Below are positions 11,814-22,451 of a stretch of 64,000 nt of DNA, piece after piece (within the stretch, counting starts at the first letter, position 1; each line of letters opens with the position of its first letter). The position numbers and the translations under genes are program-made. Below the pieces are notes generated by a model. It was given only the letters and a program-made list of their open reading frames with translations, was not told where the DNA came from and ran no database searches. Source of the DNA: Megaleporinus macrocephalus (taxonomy: Eukaryota > Chordata > Actinopteri > Characiformes > Anostomidae). Where the stretch lies: the NCBI GenBank assembly GCA_021613375.1, contig CM038716.1, forward strand, positions 744,001 to 808,000, written 5' to 3'.

Positions 11814-11824
11814 CCTCGGCGCAT
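11810..11824 (-). promoter_or_regulatory. Upstream mini-ORF overlapping the ankrd13b start
   Basis: On the minus strand an ATG at 11824 opens a four-codon frame (Met-Arg-Arg-Gly) whose TGA overlaps the main ATG as ATGA. If the transcript starts upstream of this point, initiation at the main ATG would need leaky scanning or reinitiation. The sequence is plain; the regulatory role is inference. Confidence 0.45.
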
Positions 11825-11960
11825 AATTTGTTGCACTTCTGCTCGATTTAGTTCCGTTTTCTTTTAAGCTAGCCAGCGCTCCTGGTAAGGTTTTTTTTCC
11901 CCTCGCGCAAGCAGCACAGCCTCCACATAGTGGAATGCGAATGAAATGTCTAAAAGCTGG
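11814..11960 (-). promoter_or_regulatory. Probable ankrd13b 5' UTR and promoter side
   Basis: This is the region just upstream of the minus-strand start. CpGs are more frequent here and across the exon (about 11580-11900) than in the surrounding AT-rich DNA, for example 'ggcgcataat', 'ctcgattta', 'ccagcgctcc' and 'cctcgcgcaagc'. No TATA box is obvious at a suitable distance. The call rests on position and base composition only. Confidence 0.4.
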
Positions 11961-12055
11961 ACATGTTTTGCTAGCTAACTAATATCCAAGCCCATCTGTG
12001 TGATCTGTGTCTCGGTTTCTCTGTCTCTCTCTCCCTGCACGCAGCCTGTCACTTT

Positions 12056-12118
12056 CCTTGCTAAGTCGCTCTGGATAAGAGCGTCTGCTAAATGCCGTAA
12101 ATGTAAATGTAAATGTAA
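12056..12118 (+). mobile_element. LINE2/SINE 3' tail
   Basis: 'aagtcgctctggataagagc' followed by 'gtctgctaaatgcc' and ATGTAA units is the conserved 3' tail shared by fish L2-group LINEs and their SINEs. Only the tail is recognised. The flanking bases 12119-12450 contain no gene or repeat I can name. Confidence 0.85.
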
Positions 12119-12457
12119 GAAAGGGGGAAAAATCAGCGCCTATGAGCAACGCCTATGAACTCTCCATTCACTTGCTCCGTTTCCTGTGATCGTGCCGTGG
12201 ATGCGCTCTCTCTCTGTCTCTGCGCCCCCTGCACTAGAGTGCGTATTTAAGACAGTAGATAGCCGATTACACGACACTGTTCTTCATCTCAAGGCATGAT
12301 AACAAGCACTAATCATTTTAAAAAGGGAAATCCATAGTGTTTGATGTCAGTTAAATTAGATTTTTTACAATGATGTTAATAGAAACTGGGGTTATGGCAG
12401 CATTTAAATTCAAATACAAAATTTGAGTGTGTGTAATTTTTTTTATTTTTGTGTGTA

Positions 12458-12575
12458 AAGATTGTGTGTTCTCCCCATGTCTGCATGGGTTTTCTCCCAG
12501 AGTCTAAAGAAGGCAGGCAAGTGAAAGATGCTGAATTGCCCCTAGGTGTGAGAGTGGCAGCCTGTCCAGGGTGTT
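12458..12575 (-). repeat. Degenerate reverse copy of the RTE/SINE-like repeat
   Basis: 'tgttctccccatgtctgcat', 'gggttttctccc', 'gaattgcccctaggtgtgag' and 'cctgtccagggtg' are the reverse complement class of the repeat at 1964-2280. Bases 12576-12930 that follow hold two overlapping open frames (151 and 83 codons) with no recognisable motif, and I do not call a gene there. Confidence 0.65.
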
Positions 12576-13019
12576 TTTTTCTTTACGCCCAGTGCTTAAT
12601 TTGTGCTGGATCTTGCCGGAACATGATCCGGCCCCTCTCATATTTCAGGTACCTGTGTTCCAGACCTTATTTATGTGGATCCACCACCTCTTTGACGTCT
12701 TTGTTTTGTCGGACACCAAAAACTATTCATCCAGTGGCATCTCTGAGATTTTATGGTTGCAGCTCCTTACTGCATTTATTAAAGCTAGGATTATTTTATT
12801 GCATAGATCGCTACTATGTTAGATGGACACTTGAAGCACTGTTGTGCCTATGCGTTCCAGGACCTTTTCCCTCACTGCCACTTGCTGTATCACCCCACCT
12901 TTAGTTTTACATTACCTGATGTTTTACAAATTATATGATATATATATGCATTTCTTTTTTTGTGATTAATACTTTTTTATTTTGTGAACAGTGTAGAGTA
13001 GACAATTCAAATACAACAA

Positions 13020-13135
13020 AACAACATTCACAATACCACTCCACTCCACCCCCCCACCCTCAACCACCCCCCCACCTGTCATCATCAGAAGAACAGAGAA
13101 AGAAGAGAAAAAAAAAGAAGGAAAAAAAAGGGGTA
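13020..13135. repeat. Low-complexity C/A then G/A tract
   Basis: A C-rich stretch ('ccaccccccc'-like) passes into an AGAAAAAAAAGAAGG tract. It is not coding. Confidence 0.8.
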
Positions 13136-13354
13136 TGAATTTTGGTCTGATTGTGGACATTTGCATTCTTATTTCACAAATTGCAATAGACCTGCTGCAA
13201 TGGACCATATGTTCTAATAATCAGAATATACAAATATATGTCATCCAAATCTGAACATTAGTACCCAAATTCTCTTCTCACATTAATAAAGGATGGAACA
13301 AACATATACATAAAAAGATACACCTACACATATATCTCTGTATACATATACACA

Positions 13355-13361
13355 CAGCCAC

Positions 13362-13439
<78 letters not shown>

Positions 13440-13520
13440 ATGCATATACATACATATATATATACACATATACATACATACATACACACACATACATATA
13501 TACACCCACACACACAACCA
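13355..13520. repeat. Compound (TA)n(CA)n microsatellite
   Basis: TA runs alternate with CACACA and CATA units. The three overlapping minus-strand frames here translate to Tyr/Ile/Cys/Val repeats and are artefacts. Confidence 0.96.
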
Positions 13521-13634
13521 TATCCACAGAGATGTATTAATACCCCTACCTAAAGTAGCTATTCATACAGTCCATGCCTTCTTTTAAACACAGCATATAA
13601 AAAACACACAGTGCATCTCTCCACTGGTTAATTG

Positions 13635-14444
13635 CCTGAATCATTCAGGAAGGTTAAGTATTTGCCCCATTTCTTCCCATACTCAATCAATCTACCAAAC
13701 TGTTTATAAGACATCTTTTCAAAAGCAGCCACCCTAGCAATCTCCTCTTCCCTATTCTTTCCAGCAAAATGAGGATTTACCAATACATAGCCTGGGATTC
13801 ATCCAAATACTTGAAGCAACATTTAAATATGGGTCCATTCCAAACATTTGGGAAACTTTAATCCAAATTGACTTTAGATGGGCAATTACAGTGTGTGCTT
13901 TCCCTTCTCTAGTTAAATTGGTAGAAATACTTTGCATGGGTAAAACTGGGGTCATGACAGACTGCTCAATACAAAACCATGGAGGTGCCCTCTCAGGGGA
14001 AAGTGACCAATGGAGCAAATGTCTAAGATTAAAAGCATTATAGTAAAACAGTACATTAGGGAGTCCTAACCCACCTTTCTCTGTTGGTCTTTGTAGTTTA
14101 CTATGATGTAATCGCGGTCGTTTACCATTCCACATAAATGTATTTGTTATTCTATCAAACCATTTGAAATATGACATTGGGATTTCCAGCGGGAGAGAAT
14201 GGATAAGATAATTCAATTTGGGTATACAGTTCATTTTTATAACATTAATTTTCCCTGCCAAAGACAGTTTAAGAGCTGCCCATCTATTAACCTCACAAGA
14301 TATAGTATGTAATAGTGGATCAAAATTAACCTTAACTAAATCTTCTAACTGAGGTGGGAATAAAATACCTAGGTATTTAATCCCCTGTTTGGGCCAATTA
14401 AATACTCCTGGGTTAAAAGCCACGGCAGGACAGTAAGCAGTCAA
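13635..14444 (-). pseudogene. L1 ORF2 C-terminal region
   Basis: The open frame at 13752-14444 encodes the thumb and post-RT region of L1 ORF2, with IKYLGI, AGKINVIKMNCIPKLNYL and MWNGKRPR. Beyond a short break it continues as an FEKMSYKQFGRLIEYGKKWG-type end, with a stop near 13635. It is non-functional because the RT upstream is broken. Confidence 0.85.
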
Positions 14445-14499
14445 TGGAAGTGCTTCAGATTTGGACCAGTTTACTCTATATCCTGAAAATCTTGAAAAA

Positions 14500-15449
14500 G
14501 AGTCAATAATTTAAAAAAGACAAGACACTGATCGACCCGGGACACTGACGAATAAGAGTATATCGTGAGCATAAAGCATAATTTTGTGAACTGTCCCGCC
14601 TATTATAACCCCTGGAAACTCAAGCGCTCCTCTCACCGCAGCCGCCAGAGGTTCTATAGCCAAACAGAACAACAGTGGGGAAAGGGGTGACCCCTGTCTC
14701 TTTCCTCTACCAAGCTCAAAGTAATCCGAAATTATGCCATTAGTTTGCACCGCTGCCTCTGGGTGATTATATAAAACCTGTATCCACTTTATAAATGTAT
14801 CCCCAAACCCAAAAAGCTCCATTTTAAAATTTTAAATAAATAGCCCCATTCTACCATATCAAAGGCCTTTTCGGCATCCAAGGAAATTGCAGCCACTGGG
14901 GATTGAACCTCTGTCATTGACCACATGATATTAATAAAACACCTTATATTATCTGCCAAATTACGTTCTAATAAATCCTACCTAATCAGTATGAATTAAA
15001 GATGTGATTACCTGATTTAATTGATTAGCTAAGATTTTAGAAATTATTTTAACATCTGTCTGAATTAATGAAATCGGGCGATAATTTTTACATTCACAGG
15101 GGTCTTTACCTTTTTTTGGAATCAAACTTATCAATGCCTGCCTCATAGTTTTTGGCAACTGACCCCTTTCCATGGCCTCTGTATACACTTCTAACAAATA
15201 TGGAGCCAAATCTGATGCATAAGTCTTGAAAAACTCAGCATTAAAACCATCAGGCCCTGGGGCCTTACCTGCTGGGAGATCCTTAATCACATCAATAAAG
15301 TTAAACTCCACCTTTTGGGACAGAATAGCATTATATTGATATTTTAATTTAGTCAATTCCCGAAACCCCTCATTAGATATTTGTAGTTTCTGCTCTTCTT
15401 CCCCAGGTTTAATTTTATCCTGTAAATCCAACAATTCTTGGGCTTTCAT
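14500..15449 (-). pseudogene. L1 reverse transcriptase region, broken
   Basis: Two open frames (14982-15449 and 14511-14822) are joined by a frame-broken stretch that still reads SLDAEKAFD (RT motif A). Seen in order: PAGKAPGPDGF, LIPKKGKDP, NYRPISLIQTD, LDAEKAFD, GKRQGSPLSPLLF, and then YAHD in place of YADD. Loss of the first catalytic Asp and the frameshifts make it inactive. Confidence 0.88.
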
Positions 15450-16213
15450 CCTCTTGCTAAAAGAGTTGAATTGAATAATTCATTATGGGGTTCCTGTAGA
15501 ATCAGATATTATAATATTCCCTATAGAGCAGTTTGTTACATTAGAAATAAATGTCTTCGATATTAAATAAAAGTCAATCCTAGAGTAAATTTTATGCACT
15601 GATGAAAAGAATGTATAATCCCTACCCAGAGTTTCTTGGATTCTTCTAATGAAATATGCGTTTCTTGTAGAAACACCACATCATAGTTATTACCCCTAAA
15701 GCTATTCAAAATTTTCCTTCTCTTAATCAGATTCCCCAAGCCATTAACATTCCAAGTGGAGAGATGCAGTGAACTCAAAACAGACGACATAGGTAAAGTA
15801 TTAGCAACCAAAAACCAGACCCAAAAAATTCGTTCAACAAATAACACTGATGACAGTACACAATGATCTTCCCACCATCTACTCCTAGATGAAACTGTGC
15901 ACTTAACCACGAACTTTGCACAGTAAAATAACCCCCAGCAACTAACCCGCGGAAACCCGGTGGTCCATGAGGCATTTACGAGGTCTCGCCGAACTGTCCC
16001 GCCTACTCTGCTGTAATATTAAACCACCACAACCCAAGTTCCAAAAAACAAAACAAAAAAAAAACAACACAATTGCTAAGCATGAAAACGGGGATACACA
16101 AATCCAAACCATGCTGTCACCATACGGCTATGCGAGAATTAGCCTCCATCCACGTCTTCTCCACCAACACCTACTCCATAGCGTTAGCGAACGCCAGAGC
16201 CTTCTTAGGACAG

Positions 16214-16690
16214 TCAAAAGTCCTTGCCTTCGGGAACTCCGATAAAGCGAACATTGTTACGCCTCGAGCGGTTCTCCATGTCCTCCATTTTCTCCCAGAG
16301 CAGGTTAATATCGGTCTTCCTAGCCAGCGGGTCAGCCGCTCTGTCTTTCTCGACCGATTCGAGAAATTCCACCCGTTTCTCGACCTCCTCGATTCGCGTA
16401 ATCAGAGGAGAGAGTTTTGCTTCCACTGAAGAAGTGGAGTGACGTATTTCTTCCAGGCCCTCCAGGTCGCTAGAAATCTTGGTTAACGCTGCAAAAATGT
16501 TTCCAATATCTTGACCTAGGTCGTGCGATTGTAGCGCCCCTGGCATTTTAGATGCGTCCCCGCCATCTTGATCTCCGGCAGTTTCTTGGCCATGAGAACG
16601 TAGATGTCGTTTTATGTCTCCACAGGCCGCCGACTTCAGATTTCTCGATATCTTTAGGCCCTCGCTACTGTTATCCACCAAACCAACCAC
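16214..16690 (-). pseudogene. L1 ORF1 relic: coiled coil and partial RRM
   Basis: The frame carries a heptad-rich coiled coil (SPLITRIEEVEKRVEFLESV) followed by DMENRSRRNNVRFIGVPEG, the typical entry into the L1 ORF1 RRM. The RRM is cut short after about 15 residues. The open frame extends upstream to 16963, but that part is AT-rich and unlike ORF1, so I place the element start near 16690. Confidence 0.85.
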
Positions 16691-16912
16691 AAAACTTAAA
16701 GGTTGTGTATAATAAAAGGATAAATTATAGCAGAGCAGCGCGGAGCTCACACCTGATTGATAAGCATTTCTTAAAGAAAATTTAAAAAGTGAAATAAAGT
16801 TAAAGATTAGATAGATAAATACATACATAGCATTGTAGAGTAATAGGTAGGGTTGTAGAGGAATAGATAACTGGATAGATATTGGACAGATAAATGATAG
16901 ATTGATAGATAT

Positions 16913-17430
16913 ACAGTGCTGTAAAAGGATTTGCCCCCTTACTGATTTATATTGTTTTTGCACATTTGTCCCACTTAAATATTTCAGATGCTCAAATATA
17001 TTTTAATAGACAAAGATAACCAGAGTAAATACTAAAAGCAGTTTTTAAATGATGATTTAATTTATTAGGGGAAGAAAAGCTATCCCAAACAACCTGGCCC
17101 TATGTAAAACTTTGAGAACAAAATCATTGACATCTATTAGTCTGAAAGAGGTTAGAAAGGTTCTAAGGCTTTAGGACAGTGAAACACAGTAAGAGCTTTT
17201 ATCCACAAATAGAGAAAACATGAAACAGTGGTTAACCTTCCCAAGAGTGGCCAGCCTACCAAAATTACTCTAAGAGTGCATCGACAACTTATCCAGAAGG
17301 TCACAAAAGAACGCAGAACAACATCTGAAGCGCTGCAGGCCTCACATTAAGGTCAGTGTTCATGATTCAACAATAAAAAAGAGACAGGGTAAAAGTGGTA
17401 TCCATGGGAGAGTTCCAAGGCAAAAAATAT
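16913..17430. mobile_element. Non-autonomous DNA transposon fragment ('ttgcccccttactg' family)
   Basis: 'cagtgctgtaaaaggatttg', 'cccccttactgattt', 'ttgcacatttgtccca', 'agacaaagataacc' and 'gcagtttttaaatgatgatt' match a very common fish repeat that I know as a DNA-transposon derivative. The right part (17220-17430) continues into transposase-derived text with stops. Borders are approximate. Confidence 0.65.
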
Positions 17431-17576
17431 TGCTGACCAAAAATAACGGATGGATGGATGGAAAAAAGGTAGATAATAAGAAATGTAGAGAGATAAATAG
17501 ATGGATAGAATGGTAGACTGAGAGCTGTTGTAGAGTTGTAGACAGATCTGTATCTAACTATCATTCTACATCTTGT

Positions 17577-18330
17577 TTTGTGTTTGGTAGATTATTTCTT
17601 TGTTGTAAGAATGCTTCTTGGCAATAAATCTTATTCCGTTGGAAAAACCTGTTAATTTCCCCTTTAAATGGTACCATATATGTAAGGAACATGCATTTGT
17701 AGGATGAGCATTAGAGCTGAGTATGTGGGTTGCGCTCATGAAAAAATTTCCAAATCTTCTCTGCCATTGCTAAACAGCTTATGTTGCTGTTGCACTTGTT
17801 TTGAGCTTTTGGTACCCTTAGGTGGTGCCAATCAGAACGCTATGCTGATTGCTGCATCAGTAGAGTAACATCTTTTGGTGAAGGAGGTGTGATGGTGTGG
17901 GGCAGCATATCCCTCACTGGAAAAACAAGGCTTGTAGGCAATCTAAATGCAGAAAGATATCAAGATAAAATTCTGCAACCAGTGGCAATCCCATATCTCC
18001 ACAGCCTGGGACTGAACTCTATCCTCCAAGAGAATGGAATGGCCTGCCAGCAGTCCTGACCTCAACCCCATTGAACAATGTCTTGTTACTTCAAACTTCA
18101 ATCATCCAGTCCACCAAGCACCAAATGAGTCAATGGCAAGATAAACTGTTTGGCATTGGCAGAGAGAATTTGGCAAATTTTTCATGCACAGCTTTACTGC
18201 TTATCCCTCAAATGCATGTTCCTTACAAATGTGGCACCATTTGAAAGGGAAATTAACAGGCTTTCCAATGGTATAAGATTTATTGCCAAGAAGCATTGTT
18301 GCAACAAGGAAATAATCTACAAACACAAAT
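17577..18330 (+). mobile_element. Internally deleted Tc1/mariner element with long inverted repeats
   Basis: Left (17577-about 17800) and right (about 18130-18330) flanks are inverted copies of each other over about 200 bp. For example 'ggcaataaatcttattccgt' on the left corresponds to 'ggtataagatttattgcc' on the right, and 'aaggaacatgcatttgtagg' to 'cctcaaatgcatgttcctt'. Between them, 17865-18075 encodes Tc1 transposase fragments: GGVMVWGS, then LNAERYQ and SSPDLNPIEQ. The N-terminal DNA-binding part and the end of the catalytic domain are missing. Confidence 0.85.
17865..18075 (+). pseudogene. Tc1 transposase fragment
   Basis: GEGGVMVWGSISLTGK and a SPDLNPIEQ block are characteristic of the Tc1 DDE catalytic domain. 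A frame break separates them and the intervening catalytic D region (the DNAPxH block) is degenerate. Confidence 0.85.
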
Positions 18331-18369
18331 TTCCTTTCTTTTTGTGCTAAGTTTATATATAAAAAAAGA

Positions 18370-18686
18370 GCGCTATAGACAGACAGATAGATAGATAGAT
18401 AGGTAGAGATGTAGAATGAGAGTTAGACAGACAGACAGACAGTTGTAAAATGATAGTTAGATCTATCTGTCTAATATCTATAACTAATATCTATTGCTCT
18501 AATTCTAGCTGTTTTACTATCTGTCTGTCTGTCTATCTATCTATCTACCGATCTCTTCCTCTCATTATATCTGTAGAACTCTATCGCTCCACAATTCTGT
18601 ATATCTATCTGTCTACAACAAGGATAAATAGCTATTTTGATAGATAGATAGATAGATAGATGGATAGATAGATAGATAGATAGATA
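18370..18686. repeat. GATA/GACA microsatellite cluster
   Basis: Several GATA, GACA and complementary CTAT runs lie here in both orientations, the longest at 18640-18686. They separate two Tc1 fragments. Confidence 0.95.
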
Positions 18687-18994
18687 CACTGTAATGCCAA
18701 AAGTATTCGCTTGTCTGCCTTTACATGTATATGAACTTAAGTGACCATTTTAAATTCGTAGAGTTTAATATGATGTCGGCCCACCCTTTGCAGCTATAAC
18801 AGCTTCAACTCTTCTGGGAATGCTTTGCACAAGGTTTAGGAGTGTGTTCATGGGTATTTTTGACCATTCTTCCTGAAGCGCAATTGTGAACCTTGATTTG
18901 TGCACTGGTGCGCAGTCATGTTGGAACAGGAAGAGGCCATCCACAAACTGTTCCAACAAAGTTGGGAGCATGAAATTGTCAAAAATCTTTTGGT
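18684..18994 (-). mobile_element. Truncated Tc1-type element with transposase C-terminus
   Basis: The left end 'tacactgtaatgccaaaagt' is a Tc1-class terminus. The minus strand frame (18765-18971) gives FQHDCAPVHKS and ends LVQSIPRRVEAVIAAKGGPT, matching the Tc1 transposase DNAPVHK and 'SMPRR...GGHTKY' blocks, with the middle deleted. It is truncated near 18994. Bases 18995-19677 are AT-rich and unassigned. Confidence 0.85.
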
Positions 18995-19677
18995 AAATAT
19001 ATAGATGTATATGTCTAAAGATACATACATAATAAAACAGGCATATGAGAAGAATAGATTAAAGTGTGCTGACACTTGTGAAAAAAATATATATTTAAGG
19101 TGTGCTGAAATAGTTATGTACTTGGGTTATGTTATTTTGGATTGACTGACTTGTACTAAATCACTAATAATATGTAATTAAAGTCATATTAGATTATTCA
19201 ATTATTATATTAAAGTGTTCTTGTAATACTACTACTCTGGTCTTTAATAACATATTTAGTATACCAAGTTGTGTAGTTTTCGTATGTTATTAGTATATGT
19301 ACAAAAATATTCAAGTATTTTAACAAAACACTTCTTGTGCTCTTACAATAAAGTTTCAGTTACTTAACTGTATACTTCTAATACATTTAGAGTAGTATAA
19401 GTCTTTATCTTCTTAATATGTCATACCTTCATTGACTCAACTTGCTAGTTACAACAAAAGTGACTAAAAATATTAAGTTTACACAGATTTCACTGTTACA
19501 GTATTTTGTGGGTAAACCTAAAAAATACTTAATGTGGTGACAAGCAGTTTAGTTTATTTAAAGTACTTATTTAGGTTGAAAAAGGGGTAATTTACTTGCT
19601 ACCACAAAAAGTACTTATTTAGGTTTACCTATGAAACACTTACTGCAGTGTAATATAACATTTCAGGCTGTCAGGCT

Positions 19678-21660
19678 AATTCAATTCAGTTCAATTGGAG
19701 TTTATTTGTACATTTGTACATACATAGCTTTTTACATCAATGTTGTCATAAAGCAGCTTTACAGAAGTTTGAAAACATATAGTTATTACAATATATATAT
19801 CCCCAGTGAGCAAGTCAAAGGCGACGGTGGCAAGGGAAAACTCCCTCTGACTGGAGGAAGAAAACTTGGGAGGCACCAAGACTCATATGGGGAGACCCAT
19901 CCTCCTGGGCAAACAGTATAAAAAACATGTATCTCCATTTTTCTTGATTTCTCTTTTTTCAATTACATGCAGCTACTGCCATTTACATTGTTTGTAAATT
20001 TCATGTAATATTATGTAAATTTGATGAATGGACCAATAAAAAAGCTCCAAAATACCTTGAAAATAATTCTGGTTCCATTGACTTACATTGAAAGTATAGA
20101 CAGTTTTTGGTCTCTCCTGTAAAGTTGCCATTTTGGAGATATATGTTTTTCATTAGACAGTGATGATTTACAATTTATTAAGCTAAATATCAAATAAAAG
20201 CCTAGAGAACATCTGTTTGAGGTCTGTATGGTAAAGCTGGTAGAAGCAGTCTCTGCCTGAGTAAACTGAAACAGTCCCATCCTATCTCAATGCTGGTACG
20301 TCTTCATGGCACAGTGATGTAATTCATGGTGTTGGACTTGGCACAAATGAACTGGAGAGCTGGTTGGTGGTGGGTGTCTTCCAACAGCGTTCCACATGAC
20401 AGGAGGGCAGTCATTATCTCAGAAAGAGTAAAGACACAAAATTAGTTCTGCTCAGGAGTATGACTGTAGAAAATATATTAAAAATATATACAAAAATATT
20501 TCAGAGACTCCGGCAGATCTAACTTACAACTTAAAGGAGAGAACCAGAAGATAACATAGATATGAGAGTATCGTGAGACACAGGAATCCTCCCACTCCAC
20601 CGTCAACAAACCTGTGTGATCGTGTAAAGTGGTGGGTCAACAGCACCAACATCTTAGTTTACCATAAGCCTCTGTGTTTACGAAGCCCTGGATCTCCTGC
20701 CTTTATCTAAAGGACAAGGTTAATCACCAAAAGCTAAACTAAACAAGTATGTTTTCAGCTAGACTTAAAGGTTAAGACTATGTCAGAGTCTGGAACATTA
20801 ACTGGGAGATTATGCCACAATTTAGGGGCTTGGTAAGAAAAAGCTCTTCCCCCCATTGAGAGCTCCTTAATTTTAGAAACCAGTAGAAAACCAGCATCCT
20901 GTGATCTGAGTAAACATGGCGGTTCATAAAAAAAAGCGCTCTTGCATGTACTACGGTGTGAGACCGTGCAGGGTTTTGAACGTTAATAAAATAATTTTAT
21001 AGTCAATACGAAATTTGACAGGAAGCCAGTGTAACGCTGATAAAACTGTGCTGATGTGATCAAATTTCCTAGGGTGGGCCTAGTTAGTACTCTAGCTGCA
21101 ACATTCTGAACTAACTGAAGATTATTTAGGTTTCTGCTGGAGCATCCTGACAACAATGCATTACAGCAGTCTAGCCTTAAAGTTATAAAGGCATGTACCA
21201 ATTTTCCAGTGTCATGTGGGGATAACTAATTTCTTAACTTTAAAATGTTTCGGAGGTGATATTGCCATTGTTGATTAAAAGTCAGATTTGAATCAATTCT
21301 CAATTGTCACACCATTTTAGCTACTCAACCAGGTACTACAGAGAAATCAGTAAGATTTACCATAAAATCTGAGCATTTATTCCGAGCAGCCTTTGGACCA
21401 AGAAGGAGAGCTTTTGTTTTATCTGGGTTTAAAAGAAGCAATTCTGCAGCATCCAGTGTCTAATATCATTTACACAACCTTCTATTTTCTTTAATCTGGA
21501 TTTATCATTGGGTTTGGCTGATATGTACAACTGTGAATCATCAGCATAGCAGTGATAATTAATTCCATGTCTATGTATAACTAAGCCTAATGGCATTTAT
21601 AATGTGAATAATAGAGGACCTAAAACAGAACTCCATATTTCACCTTATATATATATAATA
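19678..21660 (-). mobile_element. 5'-truncated CR1/L2-type LINE
   Basis: Read on the minus strand, 21660-20985 carries reverse transcriptase: HCYADDSQLYISA with an intact YADD (21537-21548), KTKALLLGPKA-like text, and RLDCCNALLSG (21150-21180). It has frameshifts and lacks the N-terminal RT. The 3' UTR runs to 'caaataaactccaattgaac' at the left end. The minus-strand 3' UTR matches the fragment at 2378-2903, block by block. A MITE sits inside the UTR at about 19918-20168. The domain order and tail are those of the CR1/L2/Rex1 group; the exact clade is not certain. Confidence 0.88.
19918..20168. mobile_element. MITE family A copy 2, nested in the LINE 3' UTR
   Basis: The right end 'ttttcattagacagtgatga' and the internal text 'ggtctctcctgtaaagttgc' and 'ccattgacttacattgaaag' match the MITE at 1345-1593 in inverted orientation. 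The left terminal bases have diverged ('aaaaaacatgtatctccatt'). The LINE text on either side is contiguous in the homologous fragment at 2685, which shows that the MITE came in after the LINE. Confidence 0.8.
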
Positions 21661-22198
21661 TATAATTGAAGTAGAAGAGCTTCTGGAGAAACTGGATTTA
21701 CAGGTAGCTTACCAATTTCTTCACCATGAAGTAATGGTTTTGCTCCGTGTCCGATCCAATATCGGAAACAGACAGATTTGTCTCACGCAAAAATGAAACT
21801 ACAGAAAAGCGGAAACTGTTTAAAAAAACTTTTATTTTAAAAGTGCGTTTTGGCAGCCTTCGCAATTCACGCAATTTGTCAGAAAGCACTTTACATTACT
21901 CTCTGGCCACGCCCCAAAGTGCAGACTGCTACTACACTAAATACGTAAAAAAAATATTATAAGCAAAATAAATAAACGAATGGATAAATTAAAGGACACC
22001 ATCGTTAAAAGAGCTTTCAGTAGTGCCGTATGTAATGTTCCAGAGGGTGCTGTTTGGGACACAGCTTGTCTAGTCAGGAAACCTTAACATATATTTTTTT
22101 GTCATTTTATTTCGGCAATATGCCGATAACATCCAGACATTGCATGTATAGTTTACAAGTTTTCTGACAACAGTACCATGTAATGTGGAGTATCTAGT
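21661..22198. other. Unassigned AT-rich interval
   Basis: There is no gene or recognisable repeat. One 71-codon plus-strand frame and its antisense frame (21698-21962) have no motif. Confidence 0.5.
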
Positions 22199-22440
22199 TG
22201 TCACGTCTACTGCAGACTTCTCTCTTCCTCGCCAACAGAGGGACCCCTTACCCGAATACTAGCTTCTTCTATCAACTGAGTCTCATTAGTAAACCCTCTG
22301 TTGGCGTATTTAAGGCAGTTCGAGTCCGTTTCTCTTTGCATAGTTTTGCTTGTATTGTGATTACTTAGCATTTCTGAGCATTGTTATTGTGATAGCTTCT
22401 CAGGTTTATGGATTCTGCTTTTCGTTCATTTGGACAGAAG
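22199..22440 (+). mobile_element. Ty3/gypsy-type LTR-like region
   Basis: It begins TGTCACGTCT and contains a TATA-like 'gtatttaaggcagttc' about 110 bases in. It leads directly into a gag fragment. No perfect primer-binding site or CA end was identified, so the right border is approximate. An adjacent homologous 3' LTR is not present in the window. Confidence 0.55.
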
Positions 22441-22451
22441 ACTTCGCCACT

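Larger units (their letters stand above)
13620..16690 (-). mobile_element. Dead L1-type LINE with internal deletions
   Basis: Read right to left on the minus strand, the order is ORF1, a nuclease remnant, reverse transcriptase and a C-terminal region, all L1-like. ORF1 (16214-16690) has a coiled coil and the ENRSRRNNVRFIGVPE start of the RRM. ORF2 starts near 15790 with STWNVNGLG. The nuclease is missing its middle: text jumps from the LQETHI block to FSSVHKIYSRIDF. RT has KAPGPDGFNAEFFK, NYRPISL and GKRQGSPLSPLLF, but its active-site box reads YAHD. The last frame (13752-14444) has IKYLGI and a W-N-G-K-R-P-R block. ORF1's end and most of the nuclease are deleted, so the copy cannot move. Confidence 0.92.

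Noticed and set aside
13278..13527. Minus-strand frames rich in Tyr, Val, Cys and Met
   Set aside because: They are translations of a compound TA/CA microsatellite.
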